From: an uncultured Opitutia bacterium
GTDB lineage: Bacteria; Verrucomicrobiota; Verrucomicrobiia; Opitutales; Opitutaceae
DNA length: 64,000 bases
Direction of reading: 5' to 3'
Assembly (NCBI GenBank): GCA_903859715.1
Contig: CAIONS010000068.1
Location: forward strand, 1-64,000
The position numbers and the translations under genes are program-made. The notes under the pieces are model-generated. The model was not told the DNA's origin. It saw nothing but the letters and a program-made list of their open reading frames with translations, and ran no database searches. Below, piece by piece: positions 47,140-55,344 of this stretch (within the stretch, counting starts at the first letter, position 1; each line of letters starts with the position of its first letter).

Positions 47140-48708
47140 ATGCTCCGCCGGCTTCCCCGTTTTCTTTGGCCGGTCTGCTGCGCGGTTTTGATTGCGGGCT
47201 TTGTCGCGCAGGTGGCGCGGTTTTATCACCCGGTCTACGGCTTCACGTCGCTGCTGCAGTTCGATTCGACCAATGAAAGCACCATGCTGCCCGAGGCGCG
47301 CAACCGGCCGGTTTTCATCAACCATCGGAAGGGCGGCTATGACGGGTTGTATTATGCGCAGCTGGCCTGCCGCCCGCTGCTGCGTGATCCGGCCTTGGTC
47401 CCGGCGATGGACGGCAATCTAGTCTATCGCGCCCGCCGCATGCTGGTGAGCTGGACGGCCTGGGTACTGGCCTTGGGTGATCCAATCCGGGCGATCGATG
47501 TTTATACCCTGATCAATCCGTTGTGCTGGCTCGGGCTGGCGGGCCTGCTCTTCACCCTGTTTCCTCCGCGCTCCGCGCACGATGTCCTGGCGTGGGGCGG
47601 CCTGCTTTTTTCCGCCGGTGTGCTCGCCAGCGTCCGGCTGGCCCTGACTGATTTGCCGGCGCTGCTGCTGATCACCGGCGCGGTGGTTGCCGTGCACCGC
47701 GGTCGTTTGCGCGGTGCGCTCGGCCTGCTGGCGGCGGCCAGCCTCACGCGTGAAACCTCACTGCTCGCCGCGCCCGTGCTGGCCGGCGGCGGCACCTGGC
47801 GCGCGAATCTCCGCCGGGTCGCAATCCTCGTCGCGCCGCTGGCGCTCTGGATGCTCTACATCCGGATCGTGGTCGGCTCCGGTAACCAGGGGTGGGGCGC
47901 CTTGGACTGGCCCGGCGCCATGTTCGTGGAAAAATGGCGCGTTTCCCTCGCCCATCTCCGCCAGACGGATTTCGCGCTGCTCAACTGGACCACCTTCCTC
48001 GCCTTGCTGGGCCTCAGCGTGCAGGCCGCCTGGCTGCTCGCCCGGCCGCAAGGGTCCAACCTGTGGTGGCGACTCGGCGTCGGCTACGCCGGACTGCTCC
48101 TGCTGCTTGGCTGGGGCGTGTGGGAAGGCAATCCGGGCGCCGCCGCCCGCGTGCTGCTGCCGCTCAATCTCGCGTTCAACCTGCTCGTTCCGCGGACCCG
48201 CGCCGGGTTGGCCCTGCTCATCCTCGGCAATCTCACCGTGCCCGCCGGGCTGCTACAGTTCACCACCCTGCCGAATGACGGCGTGGAACTGGCCGCCGCG
48301 CGGGCCGGTTCCACCACGGTCCTTGTGCAAACGCTCTCTGGCTGGGCGGAGGTCGAGCGCGACGCGCATAATTTCTGGGCCTGGAGTTCGGGCGACGCCG
48401 TGCTGGCGGTGCGAACGAGGCCAGCCGGGGCCAGCCTCACCCTGAACTTCCATCTCCGCAGTCTGGTCCCATGCGCCGTGTTCATCCGCCAGGGCGGGCA
48501 CGAACTGTTGCACGGAACACTGGGTCCGGCCTGGCGGACCGTTTCGCTGGCCTGCACCGACGGTGAACTCCAGTTCCATACGGACACACCGCCCGTGATG
48601 GAAGGTCCGCAGGCTGGCGCCCGGTCACTCGCTTTTTGCATCGAGCGTGTGACGCTCAGCGGGCTTCAATCCACTCCGGGGACGAATACTGCTCCGTCAG
48701 CCCGCTGA
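47140..48708 (+). CDS. Polytopic membrane protein, possible GT-C-type glycosyltransferase
   Basis: A 522-aa protein with about eight to ten predicted membrane spans, starting LRRLPRFLWPVCCAVLIAGF. The first periplasmic loop holds acidic and aromatic residues (FINHRKGGYDGLYYAQLAC), reminiscent of GT-C lipid-linked sugar transferases, which have an early Asp/Glu-containing loop. A C-terminal non-membrane domain of about 130 residues is beta-rich. The assignment is uncertain. It lies 37 bp after the EF-hand protein gene and its 3' end overlaps the convergent ligase gene by 53 bp. Confidence 0.7.
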   Translation: MLRRLPRFLWPVCCAVLIAGFVAQVARFYHPVYGFTSLLQFDSTNESTMLPEARNRPVFINHRKGGYDGLYYAQLACRPLLRDPALVPAMDGNLVYRARRMLVSWTAWVLALGDPIRAIDVYTLINPLCWLGLAGLLFTLFPPRSAHDVLAWGGLLFSAGVLASVRLALTDLPALLLITGAVVAVHRGRLRGALGLLAAASLTRETSLLAAPVLAGGGTWRANLRRVAILVAPLALWMLYIRIVVGSGNQGWGALDWPGAMFVEKWRVSLAHLRQTDFALLNWTTFLALLGLSVQAAWLLARPQGSNLWWRLGVGYAGLLLLLGWGVWEGNPGAAARVLLPLNLAFNLLVPRTRAGLALLILGNLTVPAGLLQFTTLPNDGVELAAARAGSTTVLVQTLSGWAEVERDAHNFWAWSSGDAVLAVRTRPAGASLTLNFHLRSLVPCAVFIRQGGHELLHGTLGPAWRTVSLACTDGELQFHTDTPPVMEGPQAGARSLAFCIERVTLSGLQSTPGTNTAPSAR

Positions 48709-49375
48709 CCTCGTCTTCATTCAGGTCCGGCCAAGGCGTGACTTCCGCCGTGACCTGCAAGGCCGCCGCGAGCTGCGCGGCGAAATCGTCGTGAAACTTT
48801 TCCCAATCGATGGTCGTGCCCACCGCCGGCCGCCAGAGCGAGCCTTGGAAGAGCAACCCGTGCTTGTTCCGCTTCTGCGCGCCGCCGGCGATTTTTTCGC
48901 CGCTGCGTTCGTGCACTACGTCGTAAAGTTCGGCCCGTTGAAAACACACGCCGCTCGCGCCGCACGTGGCGCCTTCGGCCGGCGGTTCGCACGATTGCTG
49001 GATCACCGCGGGCACCTCTTGGCGGCGCAGTGCGGCCGCCAGACACTCGTGGACCTCACGATAACTCTGCGTTGCGCGCAGATCCTCCAGCGGATGGCCG
49101 CGGGGAATCACCAGTGAATAAGTCCAATCGTCCCGGTGGTCCACCAGTCCGCCGCCCGTGGGTCGTCGACAAAGATCCGACCGGTCCCCCGGCGGCAGCA
49201 GGCTGCGCACGAACGCGATTTTTTGCGCGTAACCAAACGTGAACGCCGGCCCATGCCAGCCGTAGTGCCGGAAGCGCGGCACTTGCGGGCGCCGATGGCG
49301 CTGCAGCAGGAGAAAATCGAGCGCCATGTTCTCCGCGGCTCCGCCACGGCGCACCGGCAACAGCTCCAGGACCAT
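48656..49375 (-). CDS. Biotin/lipoate A/B ligase-family protein
   Basis: A 239-aa lipoate-protein-ligase-like enzyme. RRPTGGGLVDHRDDWTYSLV is the substrate-binding glycine-rich motif, and GEKIAGGAQKRNKHGLLFQG carries the catalytic lysine. ATG 49375 gives MVLELLPVRRGGAAENMALD, a normal family start; further upstream codons overlap the sensor kinase. Its 3' end overlaps the convergent membrane-protein gene by 53 bp, an unusual amount. It could attach octanoate or lipoate to a carrier protein. Confidence 0.88.
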   Translation of the reverse strand: MVLELLPVRRGGAAENMALDFLLLQRHRRPQVPRFRHYGWHGPAFTFGYAQKIAFVRSLLPPGDRSDLCRRPTGGGLVDHRDDWTYSLVIPRGHPLEDLRATQSYREVHECLAAALRRQEVPAVIQQSCEPPAEGATCGASGVCFQRAELYDVVHERSGEKIAGGAQKRNKHGLLFQGSLWRPAVGTTIDWEKFHDDFAAQLAAALQVTAEVTPWPDLNEDEVSGLTEQYSSPEWIEAR

Positions 49376-49398
49376 GGCTCGCACCGGGGCTTCCGGCC

Positions 49399-50949
49399 TC
49401 ACGCGTCCAGCAGGGAGCGCGTGGCCTTCAGCAGTTCGCTGAGCGCATAGGGTTTCGGCAAGTGCGCCCACCGGCTGCGCTTGAGCCAGGTCAGGGCCGG
49501 CGGATTTTCGCGGGCCGTGGTGCAGAGCACCCGCAGGCCCGGCTCGGCGGCGTGCAACGTGCGGGCGAACCGGTCGTTTTCCCCGGAAAAACTGGCGATG
49601 AGCAACTGGGCGGGCTGGTGCAGGTGCCGCGCCTCGCGCAGCGCCATCGCAGGCGTCGCGACTGCGGCGACATGATAACCATCCGCGGTCAGGATGCCGG
49701 TGACCATCTTCCGCACCACCTCGTCTTCCTCCACCAAGAGCACGGTTTCATGGCCGCGGGTGGAGGGCAGCGGCTCGATCGCGGCGTTACGCTCGGTCGC
49801 ATTCTCCCGCAGATTGGTTTCCGGCAGCAGGATCTCGAACGTCGAGCCTTGCGACAGTTCGCTCTTCACGTTGATGAAACCGCCGCTCTGCTGGACCACG
49901 CCGTGGACCAGCGAGAGCCCGAGCCCGGTGCCCTTGCCCTCGGGCTTCGTGGTGAAGAACGGTTCGAAAAGCTGCTTCTGGGTCTCCTGGCTCATGCCCG
50001 TGCCATTGTCGCTGACGGTGAGACAAATATACGCGCCGGGCGGGGCGTCGGTGAACCGGCGGTTGAGGCCGGACTTGACCCGGCGCCGGGCGGTGCCGAT
50101 GACGACGCGGCCGTTCTTCCGCAAAGCGTCACGCGCATTCAGCGTGAGGTTGAGCAACACCTGCTGGATCTGCGCCGGATCGACGCGGACCTGCCCGATG
50201 TTGGGATCGAGATCGAGTTCCAGGCGGCCGGTCTCGTCCAGGAGGCGGCCCAGGATGTCGGCGTTGTTGGTGACAAACCGGTTGAGGTTGATCACGCGCA
50301 CCTTCAACGGCTGACGCCGGCCGAACGCGAGCAGCTGCCGCGTAAGTGTAGCGGCCTTCTGGCCCGCCTGGTGGATTTCCTCGATCTCCTTCAGGACGCG
50401 CGGCTGGTCCGTAACCTGGCCGGCGAGGATCTGACAGTAGCCGTTGATGACCGAAAGCAGGTTGTTGAAATCGTGCGCGACGCCGCCGGCGAGCCGGCCC
50501 ACGGCATCCAGCCGCTGCGCGTGCACCAGCGCCTCCTGCAGCCGGCGCTTCTCCGTCGTGTCGCGGTAGGTCGCGACAATATGCGTGGCCCGGCTCCGAG
50601 CGGTCGGAATCACGCTGAGATTCCATGCGGCATGAATGGTCGTGCCGTCCTTGCGCAGCAAATAACCTTCGCCCGCCAGGGGTCGGCCCGCGCGGGCACC
50701 CCGGCACCAGCGGGCGATCTTTTTTCCGTCGGCCTTGTCGGCGTGCAGGAACGTGGGATTGCGCCCGGTCAGCCCGGCCGTCGTGTACCCGGTCATCGCG
50801 CAAAAATTCTCGTTGGCGAAAATAATTTCCAGCTCATCCGCCGCCGCGCCCCGCCGCGCAATGAACACGCCCTCATCCTGCGCACGCAGCGCAGCGCCCA
50901 GCAGGGCCTCGGGCACGACCGCAGTAGCTGGACGCCAGTTCTTCTTCAC
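49399..50949 (-). CDS. Hybrid sensor histidine kinase with degenerate receiver
   Basis: A 516-aa soluble sensor kinase. A PAS domain (about 20-130) leads into the HisKA helix with phosphoacceptor His159 in GRLAGGVAHDFNNLLSVING and a HATPase domain (LNLTLNARDAL; DNGTGMSQ; FFTTKPEGKGTGLGLSLV). The C-terminal receiver-like domain, from about residue 390, has ETVLLVEEDEVVRKMV but reads LLIASFSGEND where the phosphoacceptor Asp is expected, so it is probably a pseudo-receiver. A GTG at 50949 lies in a 4-base overlap (GTGA) with the pdxH stop, giving translational coupling to vitamin B6 synthesis. No membrane span is present. Confidence 0.9.
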   Translation of the reverse strand: MKKNWRPATAVVPEALLGAALRAQDEGVFIARRGAAADELEIIFANENFCAMTGYTTAGLTGRNPTFLHADKADGKKIARWCRGARAGRPLAGEGYLLRKDGTTIHAAWNLSVIPTARSRATHIVATYRDTTEKRRLQEALVHAQRLDAVGRLAGGVAHDFNNLLSVINGYCQILAGQVTDQPRVLKEIEEIHQAGQKAATLTRQLLAFGRRQPLKVRVINLNRFVTNNADILGRLLDETGRLELDLDPNIGQVRVDPAQIQQVLLNLTLNARDALRKNGRVVIGTARRRVKSGLNRRFTDAPPGAYICLTVSDNGTGMSQETQKQLFEPFFTTKPEGKGTGLGLSLVHGVVQQSGGFINVKSELSQGSTFEILLPETNLRENATERNAAIEPLPSTRGHETVLLVEEDEVVRKMVTGILTADGYHVAAVATPAMALREARHLHQPAQLLIASFSGENDRFARTLHAAEPGLRVLCTTARENPPALTWLKRSRWAHLPKPYALSELLKATRSLLDA

Positions 50950-51584
50950 GGGGAAAGACGCTCGATGGTCCAGCTACCGTCCGCGGCGCGGCGGTATCGC
51001 AGCCGGTCATGGAGCCGGCTGCGCCGGCCCTGCCAGAACTCCACGGTCTCGGGATTGACGCGGAATCCGCCCCATTGCGGCGGCAGCGGCACCGGCTGAC
51101 CGGCATATTTTTTCTCCAGCTCCTTCATCGCCTCCTCCAGCGCCTTGCGGCCGGTGATGATGCTGCTTTGTGCCGAAGCCCAGGCGGCCAGCTGGCTCGG
51201 CAGCGGCCGGCTGTGAAAATAAGCCTCCGCCTCCTCGCGCGAAACCTTGGCCACGGCTCCCTCGATGATCACCTGCCGTTCAAAGGGAAACCATGGGAAC
51301 ACCAGCGAGGCGCGCGGATTGCCGTCGAGTTCGCGGCCCTTGCGGCTCTCATAGTTGGTGTAGAACACAAAGCCGCGTCCATCCACGCCCTTGAGCAACA
51401 CGGTGCGCGCCGAAGGCCGGCCCTCACGGTTGGCGGTGGCGAGCACCATGGCGTTTGGCTCCACCAGCTTCGACGCCTCGGCTTCCTGGAACCATTTCTC
51501 AAACTGCCGGAACGGATCGCGCGCGAGATCCTTCTCGGTAAGTCCGGCAAGGGTGTAGTCTTTTCTGAGATCGGCCAAGGACAT
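50946..51584 (-). CDS. pdxH: Pyridoxamine 5'-phosphate oxidase
   Basis: A 212-aa FMN enzyme making pyridoxal 5'-phosphate from pyridoxine or pyridoxamine phosphate. Markers: DPFRQFEKWFQEA, AMVLATANREGRPSARTVLL, GFVFYTNYESRKGRELDGNP and PVPLPPQWGGFRVNPETVEF with EFWQGRRSRLHDR near the end. ATG 51584 is used; the 23 upstream codons lack family sequence. It is translationally coupled to the histidine kinase gene downstream, an uncommon partner, and follows the DUF985 gene by 44 bp. Confidence 0.95.
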   Translation of the reverse strand: MSLADLRKDYTLAGLTEKDLARDPFRQFEKWFQEAEASKLVEPNAMVLATANREGRPSARTVLLKGVDGRGFVFYTNYESRKGRELDGNPRASLVFPWFPFERQVIIEGAVAKVSREEAEAYFHSRPLPSQLAAWASAQSSIITGRKALEEAMKELEKKYAGQPVPLPPQWGGFRVNPETVEFWQGRRSRLHDRLRYRRAADGSWTIERLSP

Positions 51585-51628
51585 GAGGGTGGGGCGACCT
51601 TGGGTGCGCACAGGCGCCCTGTCAAAAA

Positions 51629-52120
51629 TCATCTCGTCAGCGCCACGATCCATTCCGCGGCGGCGGAAAATTCCCGCAGCAGCAAATCCCGCGCACCCAG
51701 CTCAAACTCCCGTTCATCCCACGCCGGCGTCACCGTGCAACCCAGCAGGGCCCAGCCGTGCGGACGCGCACCGGCCATCAGCCGCGCGCCCTGCCACCTG
51801 CCGCCCGACACCACAAGCTGCGGGATTTGCCCCGCCGCCAGCTCCGGACCGAGCACATTCACCCGCGCCGCGCCACTGCCGGCGTCCAGCTGTACATGCT
51901 CCACCGGGTCGCCGGCATAAAAATGCCACAGTTCCTCCGCCGGCATCCGGTGGAGCGCGGAAAAATCATCCACCGTGAGCAGAAATAATATCGCTGAGCC
52001 CGCCGCGCGCCCGTCGGCCAGCCGGGCCTCGCTCACCCAGGTCTGCCGGAAAAATCCTCCCTCCTGCGGCAAGGGCGCCAGCCCGAGCCGCGCGATGATT
52101 TTTTCCGCCGCGGTATTCAC
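51629..52120 (-). CDS. DUF985-family cupin protein
   Basis: A protein of about 163 aa from the DUF985 cupin family. The characteristic order is ARLGLAPLPQEGGFFRQTWV, SAILFLLTVDDFSALHRM, ELWHFYAGDPVEH and GWALLGCTVTPAWDEREFEL. GTG 52120 gives VNTAAEKIIARLGL, the usual family start; an ATG at 52171 adds 17 residues coded by repeat-like sequence and was not chosen. The histidine near LWHFY could bind metal. The function is unknown. It lies in the same strand block as pdxH. Confidence 0.82.
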   Translation of the reverse strand: MNTAAEKIIARLGLAPLPQEGGFFRQTWVSEARLADGRAAGSAILFLLTVDDFSALHRMPAEELWHFYAGDPVEHVQLDAGSGAARVNVLGPELAAGQIPQLVVSGGRWQGARLMAGARPHGWALLGCTVTPAWDEREFELGARDLLLREFSAAAEWIVALTR

Positions 52121-52173
52121 GCCGCCAACCAACCACGGAAGCCCGGCGGAGCGAAGCCCGGAAATCCCCATCT

Positions 52174-52261
52174 GTCATTCTGAGCGGAGCGAAGAATCCA
52201 ATTGGGCGCATCAGAACACCTAGCGGAATCTCACTGGATTCTTCGCTGCGCTCAGAATGAC
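52174..52261. repeat. GTCATTCTGAGC-type inverted repeat
   Basis: The 27-base arms at 52174-52200 and 52235-52261 are complementary with one mismatch (GTCATTCTGAGCGGAGCGAA on the left). Similar CATTCTGAGCGxAGCGAAGAATC palindromes are common in several bacterial phyla. It occupies the gap between the divergent DUF985 and TSUP permease genes. Confidence 0.8.
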
Positions 52262-52357
52262 CATCGGGTTCGCTCTATGCCGGAGAGCGCAACGCGCGCG
52301 GGCCCACCGCTGGGTTTCCGCGCTTCCGTTCCCGGGCCTTTCCGTGATTCTCACCGG

Positions 52358-53119
52358 ATGGAATTCGGCTTCTGGATCTACCCGCTGCTGTTCGCCACCG
52401 GCCTCGTCGCCGGGCTGGCGGATTCCATCGCGGGCGGCGGCGGGCTGATTGCGCTGCCCATGCTGCTCACTCTCGGGCTGCCCGTGCCTGCCGCGCTCGG
52501 GACCAATAAATTCCAGTCCATGTGCGGGACGTTTTCAGCCTCGCGGCATTATGTCCGCCGCGGGCTCATCGATTTCCGCGCGTGCCGGGTCGGCCTCGTC
52601 GCCACCTTCATCGGCGCACTCACGGGCGTACTGACGGTGCAGCGCATCGACTCACAGGTGCTGGCCCGGCTCATTCCCTGGCTGCTCGCGCTGATCTTCG
52701 TGTACACCGTTTTTCGGCCGAAGGTCGGTGAACAAGATCATCCGCCGCGGATGCGGAACGACGCGTTTTATACGATCTTCGGGTTCGGTCTGGGCTTCTA
52801 TGACGGATTCTTCGGCCCCGGGGCCGGCTTGTTCTGGACGATCCTGCTGATCGTCGTACAGGGCCAGAATTTCGCCAAGGCCACGGGCTACACCAAAGTA
52901 ATGAACTTTGTGAGCAACCTGGTCTCGGTCGCGGTCTTCGCCTACGCCGGGGTCATCCATTATGGCGCGGGCATTGCCATGGGTTTGGGCCAGGTCATTG
53001 GCGCCCGACTCGGTTCCGGGCTGGTCCTCAAGAAAGGAGCAGGTTTTGTGCGGCCTGTTTTTCTAGTCGTTGTAGGATTGATGCTTATCCGATTATTGTG
53101 GGTAAATTACCATCGCTGA
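52358..53119 (+). CDS. TSUP (TauE/SafE) family membrane transporter
   Basis: A 253-aa membrane protein with about eight spans, of the sulfite/sulfonate exporter family. Two related halves each begin with a signature: GLVAGLADSIAGGGGLIALP with LGTNKFQSMCG in the first, and GFYDGFFGPGAGLFWTILLI with ATGYTKVMNFVSNL in the second. ATG 52358 is chosen because upstream in-frame residues derive from the palindromic repeat. The substrate could be sulfite, sulfoacetate or another organic anion; the context does not tell. Confidence 0.9.
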   Translation: MEFGFWIYPLLFATGLVAGLADSIAGGGGLIALPMLLTLGLPVPAALGTNKFQSMCGTFSASRHYVRRGLIDFRACRVGLVATFIGALTGVLTVQRIDSQVLARLIPWLLALIFVYTVFRPKVGEQDHPPRMRNDAFYTIFGFGLGFYDGFFGPGAGLFWTILLIVVQGQNFAKATGYTKVMNFVSNLVSVAVFAYAGVIHYGAGIAMGLGQVIGARLGSGLVLKKGAGFVRPVFLVVVGLMLIRLLWVNYHR

Positions 53120-53170
53120 GCCTTTAGGCTTCGGCCCGGGAAGCTCCGTGTGTAGGCTGGTCGCATCATC

Positions 53171-54412
53171 ATGTCTCCCGCCGCCTATCTCGACCGCCAC
53201 GCCGACGACCTCATCGGCCTGCTGCGCCGGCTGGTCAACGTCCCCACCGTCAACCCGCCGGGCGTCGACTACGACGCCGTCACCGCGCTGCTCACCCGTG
53301 AGCTGCGCGCCCTCGGCCTGATCACGCGGCGCTTCACGATTCCCACGGCCCAGCTACGCCGCCATCTGCCGGCGGAACAGCACGCCTTCCCCCGTTACAA
53401 CGTCCTCGGCCAGCTCGCGGTACACGGCGCGAAGAAGACCGTCCATTTCAACGCCCATTACGATGTCGTCCCGGTTTCCGGAAAATGGAAGCACGGCAGC
53501 CCGTTCAGCGGACGCGTGGATGGCGGTTGGATTTATGGCCGCGGCACTGCCGACATGAAGGGCTCCCACGCGAGCCTCCTGCTGGCGCTGCGCGCCCTGC
53601 GCGCGACCGGCACGACGCCGAAGATGAACGTCGAGGTCTCGTTCACCGCCGACGAGGAAACAGATTCGGCCCTCGGCACCGGCTGGCTCGTTGAGCACGC
53701 TCCGATCCGCCCCGATTATGCGATTGTGATGGAGGGCGGCGAGGGCGGCCACGTTTGCTGCGGCCATAACGGCGTTGTCTGGCTCGAGGTCACCGTCCAC
53801 GGCCGCGCCGCCCACGGCTCGATGCCGCGGCTCGGGATCAACGCCCTGGAAAAAATGTCCGCGCTCGTGCTCCGGCTCGGCGATTACCAGCGCTCGCTCG
53901 CCAAGCGCACGTTCACCACACCCGAGGGCAAGGTCATGTGCCCCACGATCAACGTCGGCGGCGTGTTCAGCGCTGGCGAGGGCGGCAAGATCAACACCGT
54001 GCCGGCGCTCGCGAAATTCTCCATCGACCGCCGCGTCATCGCGATCGAGTCCGTCGCGTCCGCCGAGCGCGAGACGCGCGCCTTCCTCGCCGCCGCCGCC
54101 CGCCGGATTCCGGACTGCCGCATCACGGTAGCCAAGGTCTCCGACAACCATCCGTGCTACCATGCGCCGAAGCATCCGTTCTTCGCGGCGATGGCCAAAA
54201 GCGTGACCAGCGTTCGCCGCTCGCCGACAACCTTCAACGTCTCGACCGGATTCAACGACATGCACTTTTTCTCGCACCACCTGAAAATCCCGACCCTCGG
54301 CTACGGCCCCGGCGGCCGGAATGAGCATGCCATCGACGAGGCCGCGAAAATCAAGGACCTCGTCGCCACCGCTAAGATCTACACCGATCTGTTGACGACG
54401 TTTGCCGGCTGA
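53171..54412 (+). CDS. M20-family metallopeptidase (ArgE/DapE-like)
   Basis: A 413-aa zinc-dependent deacetylase or carboxypeptidase. Metal ligands: FNAHYDVVPVSG (His), YGRGTADMKGS (bridging Asp), SFTADEETDSALGT (catalytic Glu pair), MEGGEGGHV (Glu) and a C-terminal His in RNEHAIDEAAKI. The lid domain begins near residue 205 (TVHGRAAHGSMPRLGINAL). It is similar in size to ArgE/DapE, but the substrate (N-acetylornithine, succinyl-diaminopimelate or a dipeptide) cannot be fixed. It is followed by a repeat region. Confidence 0.9.
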   Translation: MSPAAYLDRHADDLIGLLRRLVNVPTVNPPGVDYDAVTALLTRELRALGLITRRFTIPTAQLRRHLPAEQHAFPRYNVLGQLAVHGAKKTVHFNAHYDVVPVSGKWKHGSPFSGRVDGGWIYGRGTADMKGSHASLLLALRALRATGTTPKMNVEVSFTADEETDSALGTGWLVEHAPIRPDYAIVMEGGEGGHVCCGHNGVVWLEVTVHGRAAHGSMPRLGINALEKMSALVLRLGDYQRSLAKRTFTTPEGKVMCPTINVGGVFSAGEGGKINTVPALAKFSIDRRVIAIESVASAERETRAFLAAAARRIPDCRITVAKVSDNHPCYHAPKHPFFAAMAKSVTSVRRSPTTFNVSTGFNDMHFFSHHLKIPTLGYGPGGRNEHAIDEAAKIKDLVATAKIYTDLLTTFAG

Positions 54413-54453
54413 TCCCGGGACCGCTGATCAGCGGGAATCCTCTTCAAACCGGA

Positions 54454-54513
54454 TCGCGGAAGCGCGGAAAGGCGGAAGCGCTGAATTAGAGCGGGTTTTC
54501 CGTGTTTCCGCGA
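54454..54513. repeat. CGCGGAA-type inverted repeat
   Basis: TCGCGGAAGCGCGGAAA (54454-54470) faces TTTCCGTGTTTCCGCGA (54497-54513), with two mismatches. It sits between the M20 peptidase and convergent MarC genes. The short tandem GCGGAAA units inside larger arms match the style of other repeats in the window. Confidence 0.7.
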
Positions 54514-54525
54514 CCCCAATTTCAC

Positions 54526-55107
54526 TCACCCCGCCAAGCCGTGGCGGATCATGTTCACCGCGATCGCAGCGAGCAGCAGGGCGATGATCTTCGAGATCGC
54601 CCGGAGACCCGTCGTGCCGATCTTGCGGCCGAGCCAGTCACTGTAGGCAAAGGCCAGCACAACCAGCACGAGGTTTGCCGCGAGCGCGATCAACGTCACC
54701 CGCCACCCGAGCGTCTGGGCCAGCAGGATCAGCGTGGTGATCGACGCCGGCCCGGCAATGAGCGGCATGCCCAGCGGCACCACGCCGAAATCATCCGCCA
54801 GTTTCGCCGGTTCCTCGGCCGCCGAATGGATCAGATCACGCGCAGCCAGGATGAAGAGGATCAGCCCGCCCGCGATTTGGAAATCACTCACCGTGATGCC
54901 GAGCGCGGCAAAGATCGTCTGGCCCAGAAAGAGAAACAGCAACGCCACCAATCCGCCGGTCCACGCCGCCTGGTTGGCGATCTTCTTCCGCCGCTCGACC
55001 GGCACGCCCGCACCCATCGCAAGGAAAATCGCAGCCAGCCCGATCGGGTCGATCGCCACGAAGAGCGGGATGAAGGCCTTCAGGAAATTATCCAGGGGCG
55101 CGGACAT
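54526..55107 (-). CDS. MarC-family membrane protein
   Basis: A 193-aa protein with about six spans of the MarC/UPF0056 family. Its start, FLKAFIPLFVAIDPIGLAAI, and the conserved LPLGMPLIAGPASITTLILL-like segment (VPLGMPLIAGPASITTLILL) are typical. Despite its name, MarC is not an antibiotic-resistance gene; its function is unclear. ATG 55107 gives the usual MSAPLDNFLKAF. It is alone on its strand. Confidence 0.9.
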   Translation of the reverse strand: MSAPLDNFLKAFIPLFVAIDPIGLAAIFLAMGAGVPVERRKKIANQAAWTGGLVALLFLFLGQTIFAALGITVSDFQIAGGLILFILAARDLIHSAAEEPAKLADDFGVVPLGMPLIAGPASITTLILLAQTLGWRVTLIALAANLVLVVLAFAYSDWLGRKIGTTGLRAISKIIALLLAAIAVNMIRHGLAG

Positions 55108-55155
55108 GCTGCCAATCTCCGCTCCCCGCGCCTGCGGCGCAAGACCGCAGGAGAT

Positions 55156-55274
55156 GAAGCTCGAAGATTGAAACCCGAAATCCGAAGGAAGCTCCAGGAA
55201 CCGTTCATCTCAGACCATTCAGGCTCAGGGCTTGGGGTTTCATTTCGGATTTCGAACTTCAACCTTCGAGCTTC
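55156..55274. repeat. Palindromic repeat upstream of GH88 gene
   Basis: GAAGCTCGAAGATTGAAACC (55156 on) with CCGAAATCCGAA faces TTTCATTTCGGATTTCGAAC (55238 on) and CTTCGAGCTTC. The GAAATCCGAA/TTCGGATTTC core is the same as that inside oleC (41172-41213). It lies between the divergent MarC and GH88 genes. Confidence 0.65.
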
Positions 55275-55344
55275 CGCTTTCGGGCTTTTGCTTTTCTCCC
55301 TTGTTACACCTCCCGGGAAGCCACAACGTCAGCGCGTTTATTCC

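Noticed and set aside
54502-55344. N-terminal 281-residue extension of the GH88 protein
   Set aside because: It crosses the MarC gene antisense and a repeat. The GH88 fold starts normally at the ATG 55345.
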